Under the pieces are notes generated by a model that was not told where the DNA came from, ran no database searches, and was given only the letters and a program-made list of their open reading frames with translations. From Tetranychus cinnabarinus (taxonomy: Eukaryota; Arthropoda; Arachnida; Trombidiformes; Tetranychidae), in NCBI GenBank assembly GCA_022266195.1, contig WHVY01000003.1, positions 9,300,001 through 9,364,000 on the forward strand: a stretch of DNA of 64,000 nucleotides, read 5' to 3'. Positions 25,001-38,942 of the stretch are shown here, one piece after another (positions within the stretch are counted from its first letter, which is position 1; every line of letters begins with the position of its first letter). Both the position numbers and the translations under genes were made by a program.

Positions 25001-28000
25001 AACAATTTCAAGGAGTAACAAGAGACTCTCATTTGTTAGTTAAATAAGTGTGAATTTACTGGTTTCATCTTTTTGAATGAATCCAATTAACTATGGAAAT
25101 GAAAGTCATTTACCTTTCCAGCGTAATGCATAACAGTGAATTGGAGTGCATTTGACTTAGGTTTCAAGTAGAAGGAACTTTTAATGTTAGAATGAAACTT
25201 TTCAATCAATGAGGCATCAGTTGCATTTGGAAAATGAGTTTCTTCATCAAGCAGAACCAGCATTCCCAAAGGACGACCGAGAAACATGTCAAGAACCGGT
25301 TTATTGTCATAAAACTGAATCAATTCAACGTCGATTCCTTCGGAAATGTACTCTTGTTGTTCCCAGCGGAAAATGTGTTGATTAAAATAGTATTGCATCT
25401 GTTCGTTAGCAATATTTATGCAAAGTTGCTCAAATGAATTGGTTCGAAAATTTTCAAACCCAAAAATGTCCAATAAACCAACAGCTAAAGGTTCACCACT
25501 AGAAAAAACAGATAAAACAGAAATTAGAATTAAAATGAGAAAAATTGTCGAGTCGCATTTAAATTGTAACAATTATATTATACTTACTAAACCATTCTAC
25601 CCGGTGAGAGAAGACGATTTATTTGATTAACAATCCAATCAAAGAGTCTACCATAAATTGCTTTGGCCATGGCATCTCTCGTTGTTTCTGCCTCTTGGAC
25701 TGAATGATTTTTGATTATGCTCTCACCACGAGTAACCACAGTGTTACGGGTTAAAGCGGTTACAAGACTGTTGGCATCGATACGTAAAAGTTGACCCACA
25801 ATGGGAATGATACTTGGATTTGTTAGTTTACACTTGTTTGAATTGTGAGTCTCTTCGGCTTCCTCAAAGCGAATGTCTCCCAAGTGAAGTATGGCCGCTA
25901 AAATTGCAAGGATTGAGTCAGTGTCCTTTTTACCATGAAACAATCGTGCCAAAAGATGATATATTAGTTTGAAGTTATCATGATAAAGAGAGAGAGAGAG
26001 AAGGAAAGAAAAATGAGAAAAAGAATAGATTTAATGATATATGAATTAGTATTGATAAAGATTATAATTGCTTCTGGTTTTTGATAACGTAAGAAACTTC
26101 AGCATTATCGTACTTGAAAAAAAACAAGGAATCATGTTTAAGATTTTTTTTAAAGGTTTTTGTTCTTGTTGTTGATGATGATAATGATTGTGATGATAAT
26201 TCTGTTGAAGTAAAATAACAGTTGTTAATGGAAATAAAAGCATGATTATTATGATAATAATGACTACAACATGCTTCTGAATACGAATTGGTGAATTCTT
26301 AGTTACTCTCTTCTAACCATGATTAACCATCCTTATCCCAATTTACCGTTTCTAATAGCATCTCATATACTTCGCCTCACGGTTTTGCGCATTTTTGCTC
26401 AATTTTGTTTTCGTCTCAATTGATTCTATTCTTAATAATAGAAAAAGATTGAAAATAATTTTTTTTTCAAGAGCAAAATCTTTTGTAATGGTTTAACTTG
26501 TTCTAGTCCAATCAATCAAAACAACACAACAACGCAGAACGATAATGCAGAAGCAGCAGCAAAAAAATGAGATTTTGTAGATATAATACAATATATTTGT
26601 CACTGGCTCTAATTACCTTTGCTCTGAATCCAAGAAGTTGAAAGCTTTGTTTAACAGCTCGAAATGAAGCTACATTTCTCATTATGCTGTTAGCATCGTG
26701 TTGATTGCCCCCAAGAAAACGATGAGACCTACAATCAGTATGTACATGCAAAAAATAATCGTTGATTCGTCCCTCTTCGGCCAAACCATCGTACATATAA
26801 TAAAATATATGATAGTTTCGTTCACCACTACAACAAGAAGAGAAATAAGAAACAATGTTAATTTAATTTGACATTAGCCGAGTAGAGTCTTTGTGATGAA
26901 TTAAATACTAAATATGTTTTGAGGCCTAACTATTAATGTTTGATGCAGATGGAAGATGATTCAAGGAATGGATGAAGGAAAAGGTGATTGGTGATGAAAA
27001 ATTAGATGTAATTGGAGCTGATGTTAAGTGTAATAAAAAAAATGAAAACAAAAAAGACGATCTATCACAAGTTTAAAAGGGTTAAAAGGCGATGATGATT
27101 AGTTTGATGGTTGGAATGATGATGAGAATGGTAAGGATGATGGTAAGGATAATGATATAGTTAGGTGATGATAATGTTAAAGGGTGTTGTGATAGTGTTT
27201 AAATATTGAGCCCTTTATTTTTGCTGCTTACTTTTGCTGCCAAACAACCCTTGATCGTTCCAAGAGGTAAACATATAATTTGGCACCGGTAACTTTACCA
27301 GTCTTGGTGAAGGTGACATCCAAAAATTTACCAAATCGACTTGAATTGTCATTAATACCTGTCTTAGCATTACCAAATGCTTCCATGATTCGATTAATTT
27401 CAAGAATTTTATCTTCAAGGTTACGATTGAGTGCTTTACCCAGGAAGACTAAATGTTTTAACAAAAAATTGGCTGATTCTGTTTTACCAGCTCCACTTTC
27501 ACCCGAGATAACAATACATTGATTACGACGATGGTGTAACATTTGATGGTAAGCCGAGTCAGCGAGAGCATAAACATGCGGAGGATTTTCATTTTTAGCC
27601 TTGTTTCGATACATGAACGAATGCTGTAACAAGAAAGAAAGAAAAGTTGAAACAACAATTAAAGCTCATATGTGATATAATAGGAATAATAATGAAGAGT
27701 TGAAATAAATTTGGAGATTAAAAAAGTTACCTTTTCATCATAAATACCCAATGGACGAAAGGGATTGACTGCCACTAGGATATCACCGATGTATGTATAA
27801 ATTTGACCCTCTTTGAATCTCTCAAACAGATGATTAATTACAATATCTTGATTCAAATTTTCCAATGAAGCAAGATCGTCATGGATAATGGCCAATGGTT
27901 CCGATCGACGATCAACCTTTAATTTACCATGTTTCGTGGTTACTTCAGGAACTCGTTTAGGATAACCGCAACCTCGTACTTTATACATTAAATTTCTAAG

Positions 28001-31000
28001 CTCCATTGCTAACTGTAGTGAATAGAAAAATGAAACAATTAGTAAAATCAAATTATCATTTAAATGCTTTAACGTACCTCATCATGTTTCCGATCTACTT
28101 GTGCGATGAAAGGGTGCAACAAAAGCTCGCACATCTGAGGACGCTGTTCATAATCCTTTACAAGGCATCTGTAAGTTGAAAGGCAAAAATATTGTCATTA
28201 TAATTGTATTTTATAGCAAAATATATTGTTCAATTTTTGTGCTTATTTTCAAAAAGAAACGTTAAAACCCCCAAAAATTACAATTTAAGGGTAGAATACA
28301 AAACTCTTATATAATATTTCCAATCAAATGTTGACAGAATAACACAGTTTGAAAGGTTCCAATCTAACAAGGATTAACAATAAAGGAATCATCATCATCA
28401 TCATTATGATGAACAGAATCATAAAAGCGTGTCGCGTGTTAAGGGACAGTAGACAGTAAGATTAGTTGGGTGCGGATAAAATGAAGAGTATACATTGTGA
28501 ATAGTGTACCTTGAATTGTTTTTCACTGTCTTTTTGCAGTTGACTGTAAACTGTCTTTTTTTTGTTGCTCTCATTGTGTAAATGCTAGTCCGGTTGGTTT
28601 ATTGTATTTTTCAAGGAAACAGAGTGAAACTTGGTGAGTTTGGTTAGGATGACTTTTCTGGTGACTACATAATCATCAAGAGGAGTGAAAGAAGCAGGAA
28701 AAGCTTCATAAATGGAAAGTTTGAAACATTATCCTAATTATAAATTAACCGGTTAGGAACCGTTAATTTGAATGAGATAACTGTATAAGATTGGACTTCT
28801 TGATAGGACACTAATTATTGTAACCAGACTAAGAAACTTGGTCAAATCCAGCAGCTTTTGGACAAAACATTAGGTTTAAGAGCAGGTCCATTTAGTCTGG
28901 TTAACAAACTGGTAACACTAAATTTTTATACCAAAAGACAAAAGTGTTTTTTGATTGTGGAATCAAAATTTTCAATTATAACAGGATTGTAGGCGAAATG
29001 ATGGTAAATTGGTTGATTATAAATAAACCAGAAAAGGTAGCTGCCAATAGATTAACTTACTCAGCTATGAAATCGTTAAATATCTCAGACCAACATGATG
29101 GTTTTTTCAATTTTGGCGGAGGATTTCTAATTAAAGAGAGAGATGAATTGAAGTTAGTATTATTTTACATCAAGTGTTGTATTAAGGTGAGCTTTAATTG
29201 CTAATTACCTTGGTATGTGAAATAAAGCTCTCATTGGATGTAATTGAGCTAAAGGTGGCTCACCATCAGCCAGTTCAATCGCAGTTATCCCGAGTGACCA
29301 AACATCACACCTAACATCATAAGCATACTCTAATTGTCGTTCACAGGCAATCACTTCAGGGGCCATCCAATATGGTGTACCGACCGATGTATTACGTTTC
29401 CCTTGGCTGTTATTTAGATGAGACGAGACACCTTTAAAGTAAATATCAAAAATTAATCAACAATTTATTCACAAATAAAGTGGCATTTTGTTAAGTTTTA
29501 AGACTTGAATGCTACATCAACAAATGATACAAAAATGGACTTAATCTTACCAAAATCAATTAATTTGATCACTCCTTCCTCTGTCAACAGTATATTGTGA
29601 CCTTTCACATCTCGATGCATGATATGGCTCTGGTGCAGATAGTTCAATGCCTATGAAGACAAAAAGATGAGATTGAGATTCAACTGTTCAAAATTGATTT
29701 TAGTTTTAATTTTCCGTTTTTTTAATTTCTTTAATTATTCCTCTTGATTACATGTTTACCAATTCAACTGTTGCTTATTATGACAATTTAATACATAATT
29801 GCAATGATAATTGTACTTTTTGATGATCATCTTGCATAAAGGTGAGGCTTAAAGACTTATTTGATGTTAAAATGGGTACAATCCCTTTTAATTTACAAAT
29901 TACAATGGCTACGTGATTCTAATTGTTAATAATGGTTAAAAACAATTAATCTGCCAAAATGTGACCAAGTTAATTGTTTATCCGCCCTAAATTCAACTCA
30001 CATGTTCAAATTTAAGTTAATTAGGCAAATCGTAAAACAATGTATTCAATTGAATTGAAATACTTTAATCGGTTGATAGCATGGCTGCTAAATTTGTTAA
30101 TTAAACATTCAAACAATGAATTAGACGAAATCAAATGGACAGTTAACCTAAAAATTGTATCTAAACAGCATTACTTTTTGGCCAAATTATTACAACAAGA
30201 CATTGTAAAAGGCACAATTGATGAATGATTCAATTTTAAATTAACTTGAATTATGCTTTGACATTATGTTCAACTTGAATTGTTATGATTAACACATCTA
30301 AAGCACAATTAACGGGAACAAACAGCAATCAGATTCAAAAATAGCCATTTTCAAAGTCAATGTTTAAAATTTCAACAAATGAGTTATCAACAAAATCAAG
30401 CGATTGAAGACATCCTTTAATATTTCCTTAATTACTATCAATCTTTAATCAGTCCAGCAATTAGTCAATTGATTAAAGCTTGAAAATGGGCGAAATGTTA
30501 GTTAACTTGATCTTAACGGTTAATTAATCTTAATATTACTATTAATATTTTAACATTGTTTTTGGACTTGATACTTATTATAAATAATACAACAGATTAA
30601 AAGGTTAACCTGAGCTAAATCAGGAAAATAATAGTTGATTCAATTAATTTGATATTCAGATTATTCATAATGTTGATTTTAGCTTAAATTGTAATCAAAA
30701 GGTAATTAGTTGAGTGTAACTACAGATTTTTGTTAAAATAAAAGCAAAAGCAATTCAATTGAAATGGATGTTAATTTAAAACAATCCTTATATTTAGACT
30801 AATTTATCAAAGTAATCAGATTGTCTGAATCAAAGGCAAGCTCAATTGATTAGTTCAAACTATAAAACTGATTTAATATGCTTAAATTGTTGAAATTTAT
30901 CTTAAAAAGTCATAAATTTAAACCATTGTTTAGCAATTGTAATTTTCAGTTGAATATTATAAAAAAAAGTAAATCATGAAAAGCAAAAGTAAACAATTAA

Positions 31001-34000
31001 TTTGGTTATTTCTTGGCTAAAAGAGATAATTTAAGGCTAATTTACAAACCAAATTCAAGATAGTCGAGTAATTACAATTAACTGACAAACAATAGGCAAA
31101 AAAGTTATGTAAATCAGCGAAATTAATATTCCTAATGAAAATAGTATCAACCTGAATATTGAACTGATTTTCAAATAAAGAGTCAATTACATTATAAAAT
31201 TATGACCCTTTTTACACAATTACAGTTCTAGCAAAAAAAGGAACCTCAAAATGATTCAGATGAAAGCTTTTCAAATGGCAATTCAAATATTGTAACTAAA
31301 CAACTAAAACCTTTCAATGATGATTTTCCTGTTTCAACCCTAATATTGGGTTTTTTTAACTGTTAACTCAATAGTATTGATGTATATTATTTATTATTGG
31401 TTGAGATGAGAAAATGAACTTTTTCTTTTCACCATTTCTCTTGATTTAACTGATTATCAATAATATTGTAGCTGATCATTGTGTCAACACAGGCAATCAA
31501 AAATAATATAACCTGACAAAGGTTAATCATTGAATGTTCAATTGAATGATCAATTGAAGATCAAGTTTGAGAGTAAAAAATGAACTTGCAATTATCCTGA
31601 CAAGATCAACTTATCATGTCAAAGGACTTTTTCATTTCTCATCATTATCAATGCCAATTATAACGATGGGAATGGTGAGAAACAATCAATTAGATTGATA
31701 TTTGTGTAAAGAAGAGTTTAAATCAAGATTAATATGAAGATGATTGGAGTTTAAAGATTGGCTTTCATTGGGTTTTATGGTTATTGAGTCAACATGGAGT
31801 TGGAATTTGATTTTGTTGGAAAATGTTGATTTGGGTAAAAATAATTAAACATCAATTTGTGTTGAACGTGTTTCCATCATAAACTAATAATGTACAGCTA
31901 TTGTTGTTGACTCGGTTCATGATAAAGTAACTGCGTCATCACCTCATCTTACGTTTCAATTGTTGGATCACCTTTAAACCACCAAAACCACCATCATCAC
32001 CTTCACCTCCTCCACCTCCTCCATCAGTTGTACCTTTATATTGTGAGAAAGGCCCGGATATGAACCAAATAGATTCACCCATTTATCCGATTTTGTTTGG
32101 TGTTTTGTTTCTTCCTCATCACCAATCATCCATCAAATCATCTTCATCTTCATCACAACCCTCTTTAACTGAAATGTTTGAGAGTGCAAAAAAGGTAAAA
32201 AATGACTTTCAAAAGTAGTGATGAGAATAAGATGAAGATGAAGATTGAAGTCAATAGTTAACTGTTAGACTGACCGATGTTCATTTTTAACTGACACAAA
32301 TTAGCTTGAGATGATGAGAAGTGAAATGACATCAATTGTGATTCTGTTAACAAAGTGAATTGTTGGGCAAAAAACGCAACGGTTGACATTTATTTTAGTT
32401 GCTGCATTGATAAACAACAAAATTAACTATTAATGCGTTTTTTTGCTGCTGCCATCAAAACAGCAAAACTCAGCAATAATTTGAAAGTAAAATTCAATTT
32501 TTTCTTGTCCCATTACTAATGTTATTTCATGTGATCTTTTTTTGCTAAAAGCTTCACTTCTCTGTTGATTAATGGGTAAAAGATCAAGCAATAGAATTAA
32601 TGATTTAAGAGGTTGTTTAATGATTATTTTAGTATCAAGTCAACGATCAAATGCTTTTTTCTGCTTCATTTCATTGTTCATCTTGTTACTTCTATGTGCA
32701 CATAAGTAATGTTTAAATAATGACAAGTTGAATGGCTAAAAGCCCTAAAACCTTGATTAAACTCACGAAATGGGTTTTCATGATCATGATCAAGTTGGTT
32801 GAAATACTGATAATGATGATGATTTTCATCGAAAATCTCAATCAGTGTATTTCATCAACATGTGAGTTTTTGATGGTTTGTACATGAATAACATACATAT
32901 AAATTGATTGAGAAAAAAAGAGGTTAAAATTCAATTGAAATGATAATCATTTATTTATTTCTCATTGCTGAAATGATGACCATCAGTTGATACTTTTCGA
33001 CTACCTTAGGCCATTCAGATAACATGAGAGTAAACATTGATTAAACTGTTGCGATATATTGATGATGTGATAATTTTTTGAGATACAATAACAATGGAAT
33101 GAATTGACTTTTAATTGAAATGATGAGAAGTGTTCAAACTGATTCGTGAGAAACTGAATCAAAATGAAACTCAACTCTTCATTATAATCAATCAAGGCTT
33201 GAACCTAAACACACTTTAATCAACCAAAAAAAAATATCTTACAATTGTTAGACTTAAAAATTAAATATTAAGATAACCTTTCAAGTTAGGGTTTGATTTC
33301 AATTTCAAGTTGATTTAAAATTGTATCAACATGTTGAATTATTTTACTATCATTTTCATGTAATCATTCAACTGACTAATTAATTCAGTCAATCTGTGAT
33401 TGATAAGTTAACCAGCTTCTAATGGTTAATGGTTATACATTTGTTGCTTTGTTTCCAACATAGCAAATTATTGAGCAAAATAAAGCTTAACCCAAAATAT
33501 AACCATTTGAAGGAAACCTTTTAAAATGTCATTACCAAAAGACTAATTAGATTGTCTTAATTAACTTATTCATTGAACCTGGTCAATGAAATCGAGAAGA
33601 TGAAATGTTAATGATCAACGGTTAACCAACCATTAACAGAAGTAAACAATGATTTACAAAATTTACTCCAATCAGAGTGATAAGAAGGAGAAGGGAAGAA
33701 AGTAAACTGGAAAGGTTTTAGCATTTGAAATGATCATTAATTCAATCTGGTTCACAACAGGTAATCAAGGGAAAGGTAGAAAGTTTCACACTAAACGAGA
33801 TTCTTTTTTTGCTCCTTTTTTTTCGGTAAATTACAGTGACAATTGTGATTGATTGGTTTTACTTGTTAAGTTGATAGTAATGAAGCTGTCTCTCAAACTT
33901 ACATCTATGGTTTCCCGTAAGATGTATGCTATTATCCGTTCTGGTAACTTTTCACCCTTCTTACACAGGCCTTGAACCAAATCAGTGACCGATCCTCCCG

Positions 34001-34850
34001 AACACAGCTGTAATGGAAGAAAAAAGAAACAAATTAGTCATCTGAAGATTCAATTGATGATAATAATGGTGGAGGTGATGAAGGTGCGATGGATATGAGT
34101 CTGGAATAACAACATTTTTGTAACAATTCAAAAATTTCAACAACTAGTCAAAAATGGTGATTAGGTTAATCATGGGAAGCTTTTGGGAAACTTGATACTC
34201 TTTCTGCTAAATTGCAAATCGACATAAATGGCCTTTTTTGTTTTTCCTGAGTTGACTTGCAATTTAATAGCAACTAATTTGATTCACATTTTTTGCTGGT
34301 TTGCTTTTTTCAAACTATTTTGAATAATTTGTTGAATCCTGAGTCCATGTTGAATCTTGCCTTGGTTGAAAAAATTGGAATGTTATTCAACTATTCAACT
34401 GGTTACATCTACTTTGCTCATATCCATCTGTTTTGGAGATGTAATCATGAAACGAACTGAAATTACCTCCAGCACAAACCATAATTGATCTTCCTCTCGT
34501 CGGTTTCCCAATTTAAGATATAATCCGTAAAATGAAGGTATATTTGGATGGAGACTTTGATTGGTTAAGATCAGGTATTCTTCTTCCACTTCTTCAATAT
34601 TATCACTGATATTTTCCATAATTTTGATGGCAACCTTTCGACCTGTGAAAGAGATAAATTTGGGTTATTTGGGTACTTTTTTTGTTGCTTAATTTGATAA
34701 AAATTGCTTACCTGTTTCACGATCTTTTGCCTCAAAAACTTCTCCATAAGTTCCCTCTCCAATTACATGGATCAACTCGTATTTGGTTGTTGGGTCTGTT
34801 AGAGACCCAAAGTTGATTGATTTACTCAAATCTTCGTAATAATCAACCAT
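22092..34850 (-). CDS. Class III myosin with N-terminal protein kinase (NinaC / MYO3 family)
   Basis: Actin motor fused to a Ste20-like kinase, acting in photoreceptors and actin protrusions (family knowledge). Minus-strand exons: 34850-34712, 34642-34467, 34007-33903, 29650-29551, 29431-29209, 29126-29061, 28168-28078, 28012-27731, 27623-27232, 26827-26617, 25925-25588, 25498-25114, 24804-23736, 23645-23111, 22929-22873 (tentative), 22766-22615, 22495-22092; about 1,574 residues with consistent phases. Kinase: GEGTYGEVFEA loop, VAIK lysine, HRDVKGHN, DFG, GTPYWMAPE, so probably active. Motor: P-loop GESGAGKT, switch NDNSSRFG, LDIFGFENF relay and converter KTKVFLKYYH; Glu sits at the TEDS position. 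Three IQ-like motifs follow, including AAVLIQKYVRGYL across an intron. The tail ends with two similar motifs, PYQFRKIL and PFDFRKLLRR, resembling the espin-binding tail domain of MYO3A/B. A 4.25 kb intron splits the kinase. Confidence 0.95.
25926..26616 (-). other. Myosin III intron with GA microsatellite
   Basis: Intron between motor exons 10 and 11. It contains a short (GA)n run at about 25987-26001. The acceptor GGTAAAAAG before codon Asp has a weak pyrimidine tract, but it alone joins ILAAILHLGDIRF at the length expected for the family. Confidence 0.7.
26828..27231 (-). other. Myosin III intron (motor exons 9-10)
   Basis: Contains repeated GATGATGG-like words around 27080-27170. No gene content seen. 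Confidence 0.7.
28169..29060 (-). other. Myosin III intron (kinase exons 6-7)
   Basis: GT/AG intron between the NPPPKL...NDFIAE exon (29061-29126) and the CLVKDYEQRP exon. It contains a short ATC repeat at 28388-28404. No other feature seen. Confidence 0.65.
29651..33902 (-). other. 4.25 kb intron within the myosin III kinase domain
   Basis: Separates the AYILRETID exon from the ALNYLHQSHIMHRD exon. Most of it is AT-rich with repeated CAATTGA-type words. A Pro/Ser-rich open stretch on the plus strand at about 31940-32218 is the only compositional island. No transposon ends or nested gene could be established. Confidence 0.6.
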
Positions 34851-37800
34851 CTTGGTTTATGACTTGGTTAAACAATGGTTACTGGAGGAAACAAATTTTA
34901 TCATAATAGTAAAATAAAACTAAATGTTGGATAATGTTGACTTCTCACAGGTAAGATCGGTATTAACAACAGCTTAGATGATAAAAGTTGTAAACAATCA
35001 CAAGTTGGAAACGATAATAAGGATCATCATCATATCACACTGAATTGTTAATCAAACGATTGAAAAATTAAGACTTTTCTCTGAAAAGAATCAATAGGGA
35101 AATAAAACGGCAAGTTGAAGGTGCATAACAAAAGCCAGATGAGAAACCTTTTGTTGTTTGGATGGAACAGCTTTGTTCATCCTTAATCGAATTTACAATT
35201 TTAAAGAAAATCACTGTTAATATTAGCATGACATAATATAAAATATGAATCCATGTTGGTTCCAATGGTAAAACATTATGTACAAGATGATAGTAGTTGG
35301 TAGACAAAATGGGAAAATTAAATTAGATTAACCAGGTCTTCTTCCCTTGAAACCAATCTTGTTATACAGTAAACAATGTTGCCGAGTTACCTTCAAATTT
35401 GGTTGTTATTTGGCTTCATAGTTATCGATGGAAGTCAACTATGGATTCACTGTCAATTGTTATAAACACCAGAATGTTAATCCACAAGAAGAACACAAAG
35501 ATATAATCAATAACGATTGAAACAACAATTTTGTTTAACAGCAAATCATTTAGAAACAAGGAAGAAAGAAATATAAACTCTTTGTACTCTTCACATGTTG
35601 TTGCGTTGTAACCATTAACATGTGAATAAAGTTAGTCCAATGGGTAACATAAGGAGGGAAAGATGAGTGAAGACACCAATTTTACCAAAGTAAACCATAT
35701 TGAAACATGATAGTAGAAACGGAATTACACATCAAATTAATTTGTTAATTATCCTATTAGTCCGTTGGTACTATTAATAAACAGATAAATGGCTAAGAAA
35801 GACAATCAGCAAAAATGAAAGGGAGGAAATAGAAAGGACAAGAAGAAAAAAGCGTCAACAGTTAGTCAGTTGAATCTTTACATATACTTGCAACAGGCTG
35901 GTGTTGACTGTGAATGTTACAGCTCTTGTTGATGTTTTTTTGTGTTGTTACACTCATTCACCGCTCACTCGCATGATCTCCCGACCTCATCATCAGTTCA
36001 ATGTCTTCTCCTTCTCTGTCTATTTATCTTTCTTTATTTCTCTAAATCTTTTCCTTTACTATTTTATTACATCTACACTTTTCTGACAGTTATGGGCCAG
36101 TGGCTACGAACTTGCTTGTGGCCATACTTTTTTTTCAACATAAATATGTATTCAACAATGTTACATCGACACCTGAACCCAAATCAACTGGTAACTGAAG
36201 CTGTTAGGAAATGTTCATCTCTTTCACTCGATATCTGGTTCAAGGTATTGCGGGAATCAAAATCAATGAATCAACACCTTTTACGTTATTGATAATATTG
36301 GTTGTGACAAAGTGAACATCTGTGACTCTAGACAATATATTAATAGCTCAGTGGTACTTGAAATGAAATTCAGCCAGAAACTGATTCAAAATCATGAATG
36401 AAACAAGCCAATCATAACCTTATTAACCAGATTTTGTGTGTAAACACATTGTTATGGTTTGACAAAAGCTCAAATTATGGTCATTATTAAACATTAGACT
36501 CTTTGAGGTCTATTACACTCTTGTAACCTGATTACAATTACCTGACAATAGAAGCTGCAATCGGTTTAAATTCACAATTTACAATATTTGATGATTAAAA
36601 GATGAGTAAAATATCTGCTTGAAGTAAAATGAAAGTCTCGGCTAAACCCATTTCTTGAGACCAGATTTAGCTATTTTGGAGAGTTGTCAGGCAATCCAAT
36701 GAAAATCAAATTCATTTCAAATTAAGGCCTGAAATTTGAAATGGCTGAAATTGGATTAACTAATTGTTCATCAATGATAATCATGTGGCTCTTTATACAC
36801 GCAATATTACTTTGAAAATGTTCACTTTAACAGCAAGGAAAGCGCCTTTTGACGATATATCGATTAACATCTTCCATTAATCGTATTGTGTCGTTATTTT
36901 TGGTCAATTAGGCAACAGATAATCACGCAATTAAATCCTTGTCTTTGTTTTAACTGTTGAAAATGATTAACTTGAAAGTTAAAATAACAATAATAATAAT
37001 TTTTGATTATCAGCAGTATTTTTCTTACAAAAAAAGGATGTTTCAACTAATTCTTTACTTCATATCTCCATCCAAAAGTCTCCATGCTTGATTAACCCTT
37101 TTACCAACCAACCTTTTCAATTTCATTCTCCCATCTTTTGTTGTTTTTGGTGCTTTTATCATGCTCTTTTTTTTCATTGATTTGTATTTCGTGAGGAAGA
37201 CAGTTTAACTGTAACTAGGATTCAAGAATCAACTGATGTCATCAAAATGTCACTATCATTATCATTACAGCAAGAAACAATACTCAATCATCGCCTTCTA
37301 CTTGATTGCTTGAGTTGCCAGTTTTAACCGTTTTTTCATTATTAAAATCAAAAGCCACAATATTGGTTAACTGTCTGATCCTTCACCTATTAGCTATTAA
37401 TCAGCGGATTGATTAACCTTTATATAAAGGATTAAAAACTGATGGAAATCATTGAAATTTTGTTTCAACCATTACGGTCTTGTTGCTTACTATAGATGGC
37501 TTTTGTCATTTTAGGCTTGTGGTTAGCCTTTGTTGGTAAACAATTAAATCATCTTTTGAGTTGATTATTGAATTATTGGGTTAACCGGAGGATAACAAGG
37601 GCTATAAACAGTAGCTAATTGTTTGGTTTCATTGAAAATTGCATTCAATCTCATTTAGCTGTACAGTTTGGTTAAACAATCCATCTTGTTAACAATCATC
37701 AAAATCATATTTATAATAGCGTAATTATCATTTATTAATTTCTCTTCACTCCTCATCATCATTTCGCTTATTATCCTGTTCTTTTGTCCTTAAGTCAACC

Positions 37801-38942
37801 GTTGGTATCATGTCATCATGTATAAATGTAAATCTGTAGACCGTTAATCACGAAATTGTCATAACAAAATACATATTACTTTGATAAGTTATTTAAATTT
37901 ATCAATCTTCTCCAACAGTAATTTAGCTTTTCTATTCAATTTTCATTCATTCCCGGATTTAATTTGGATTTTTGCAAGAACAATCAACTAAATGAAAATG
38001 AGTGAACCCATTTTGAGTGTATATTTTTGGGTTACTTTTGATGAAATGGCCAATTATTGAGATAAATAGGTGAAACAAAATAAAAAATGCTTTTTTCGGC
38101 AACAATTGTTTTAATAATTGATCATAGATTTTGTTTTGAGTTTTTTTGAAGTATAAAATATTCAGAAAGTGATACAATTCAAAATATGTATAAATTTGAT
38201 TGTAATTCAATGTATAACAGGATCTAGGGAAAGGTATGAGCTTTATTGGTGTTTTATTTCTGTATTTTAGCCTGTTGGAATCAGCATAATCAGATGCTTT
38301 TAATTCTAATGCATTCTGAACTATTTCTGCAGATAATTGTATTTTGTCCTTTTCACGAAACATAATCCTTGTCCTAATTATTTGAATATTAATCAAAAGA
38401 CCTTCAAGTTCATTTGTTCAATCAGGAACGCTTGTCACCAATATACAGCTTTAATCTCATAAGTATTGCATTGTATTGTATCTGGTTCTGTTGGATTGGT
38501 ACACCTGTTGACTGAGCAGTAAAAAGAGATTTTGATTCATCCATATAATCAGGTAAATTGTTGATATAAATTTATCGAAGAGCAATCAAGAAATGATTTT
38601 GTCCAAAAATATAAAAATGAGATGCAATTTATCAACAGGTAATCCAAAAACGTAATTTGAAGGCTTTTCGAGTTGAGCTAAAGTTGATCACGGTAGATAA
38701 ATAGGTGAAAATTAGATCTTGAAGCTCATTTTTTATACAAAAAATAGTGAAATTGAATGATGAATCTTAAAATTGACCAAGAAGCGTCCTTATAACCAAA
38801 AAAGGTCAACTATGGATGAAATTATTGAAATGTACAATGAAAATGGATAGTTCATCTATTATCTTGGCCAACTCTTGGTTTAATCAAATTCAACATGAAG
38901 ATGAAGTCCAATCAGCTCGTGGTTAATCCAGTTCGAAGTATT
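34851..38942. other. Region between myosin III 5' end and SLC17 3' end
   Basis: Should include the myosin III promoter. An acceptor-like CCTCCAG on the minus strand at about 34885 suggests a 5' UTR exon further upstream. Open frames at 35068-35307, 35901-36292 and 37959-38396 are rich in Phe/Leu/Ile/Asn/Lys and are not recognised; the last (145 codons) is the longest but has no homology I can name. Confidence 0.45.
37959..38396 (-). CDS. Unrecognised 145-codon open frame
   Basis: Composition is dominated by Ile, Phe, Lys, Asn, Tyr and Leu, as expected for chance translation of AT-rich DNA. There is no signal peptide at the start, no clear domain and no obvious splice partners. One hydrophobic segment (AFFILFHLFISIIGHF) could be membrane-spanning. 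It is listed because a frame of this length is somewhat unlikely by chance; I lean towards it being non-coding. Confidence 0.12.
   Translation of the reverse strand: MINIQIIRTRIMFREKDKIQLSAEIVQNALELKASDYADSNRLKYRNKTPIKLIPFPRSCYTLNYNQIYTYFELYHFLNILYFKKTQNKIYDQLLKQLLPKKAFFILFHLFISIIGHFIKSNPKIYTQNGFTHFHLVDCSCKNPN

Noticed and set aside
35901..36292. Phe/Leu-rich overlapping ORFs upstream of myosin III
   Set aside because: Two overlapping frames of similar low-complexity composition; most likely T/C-rich non-coding DNA.
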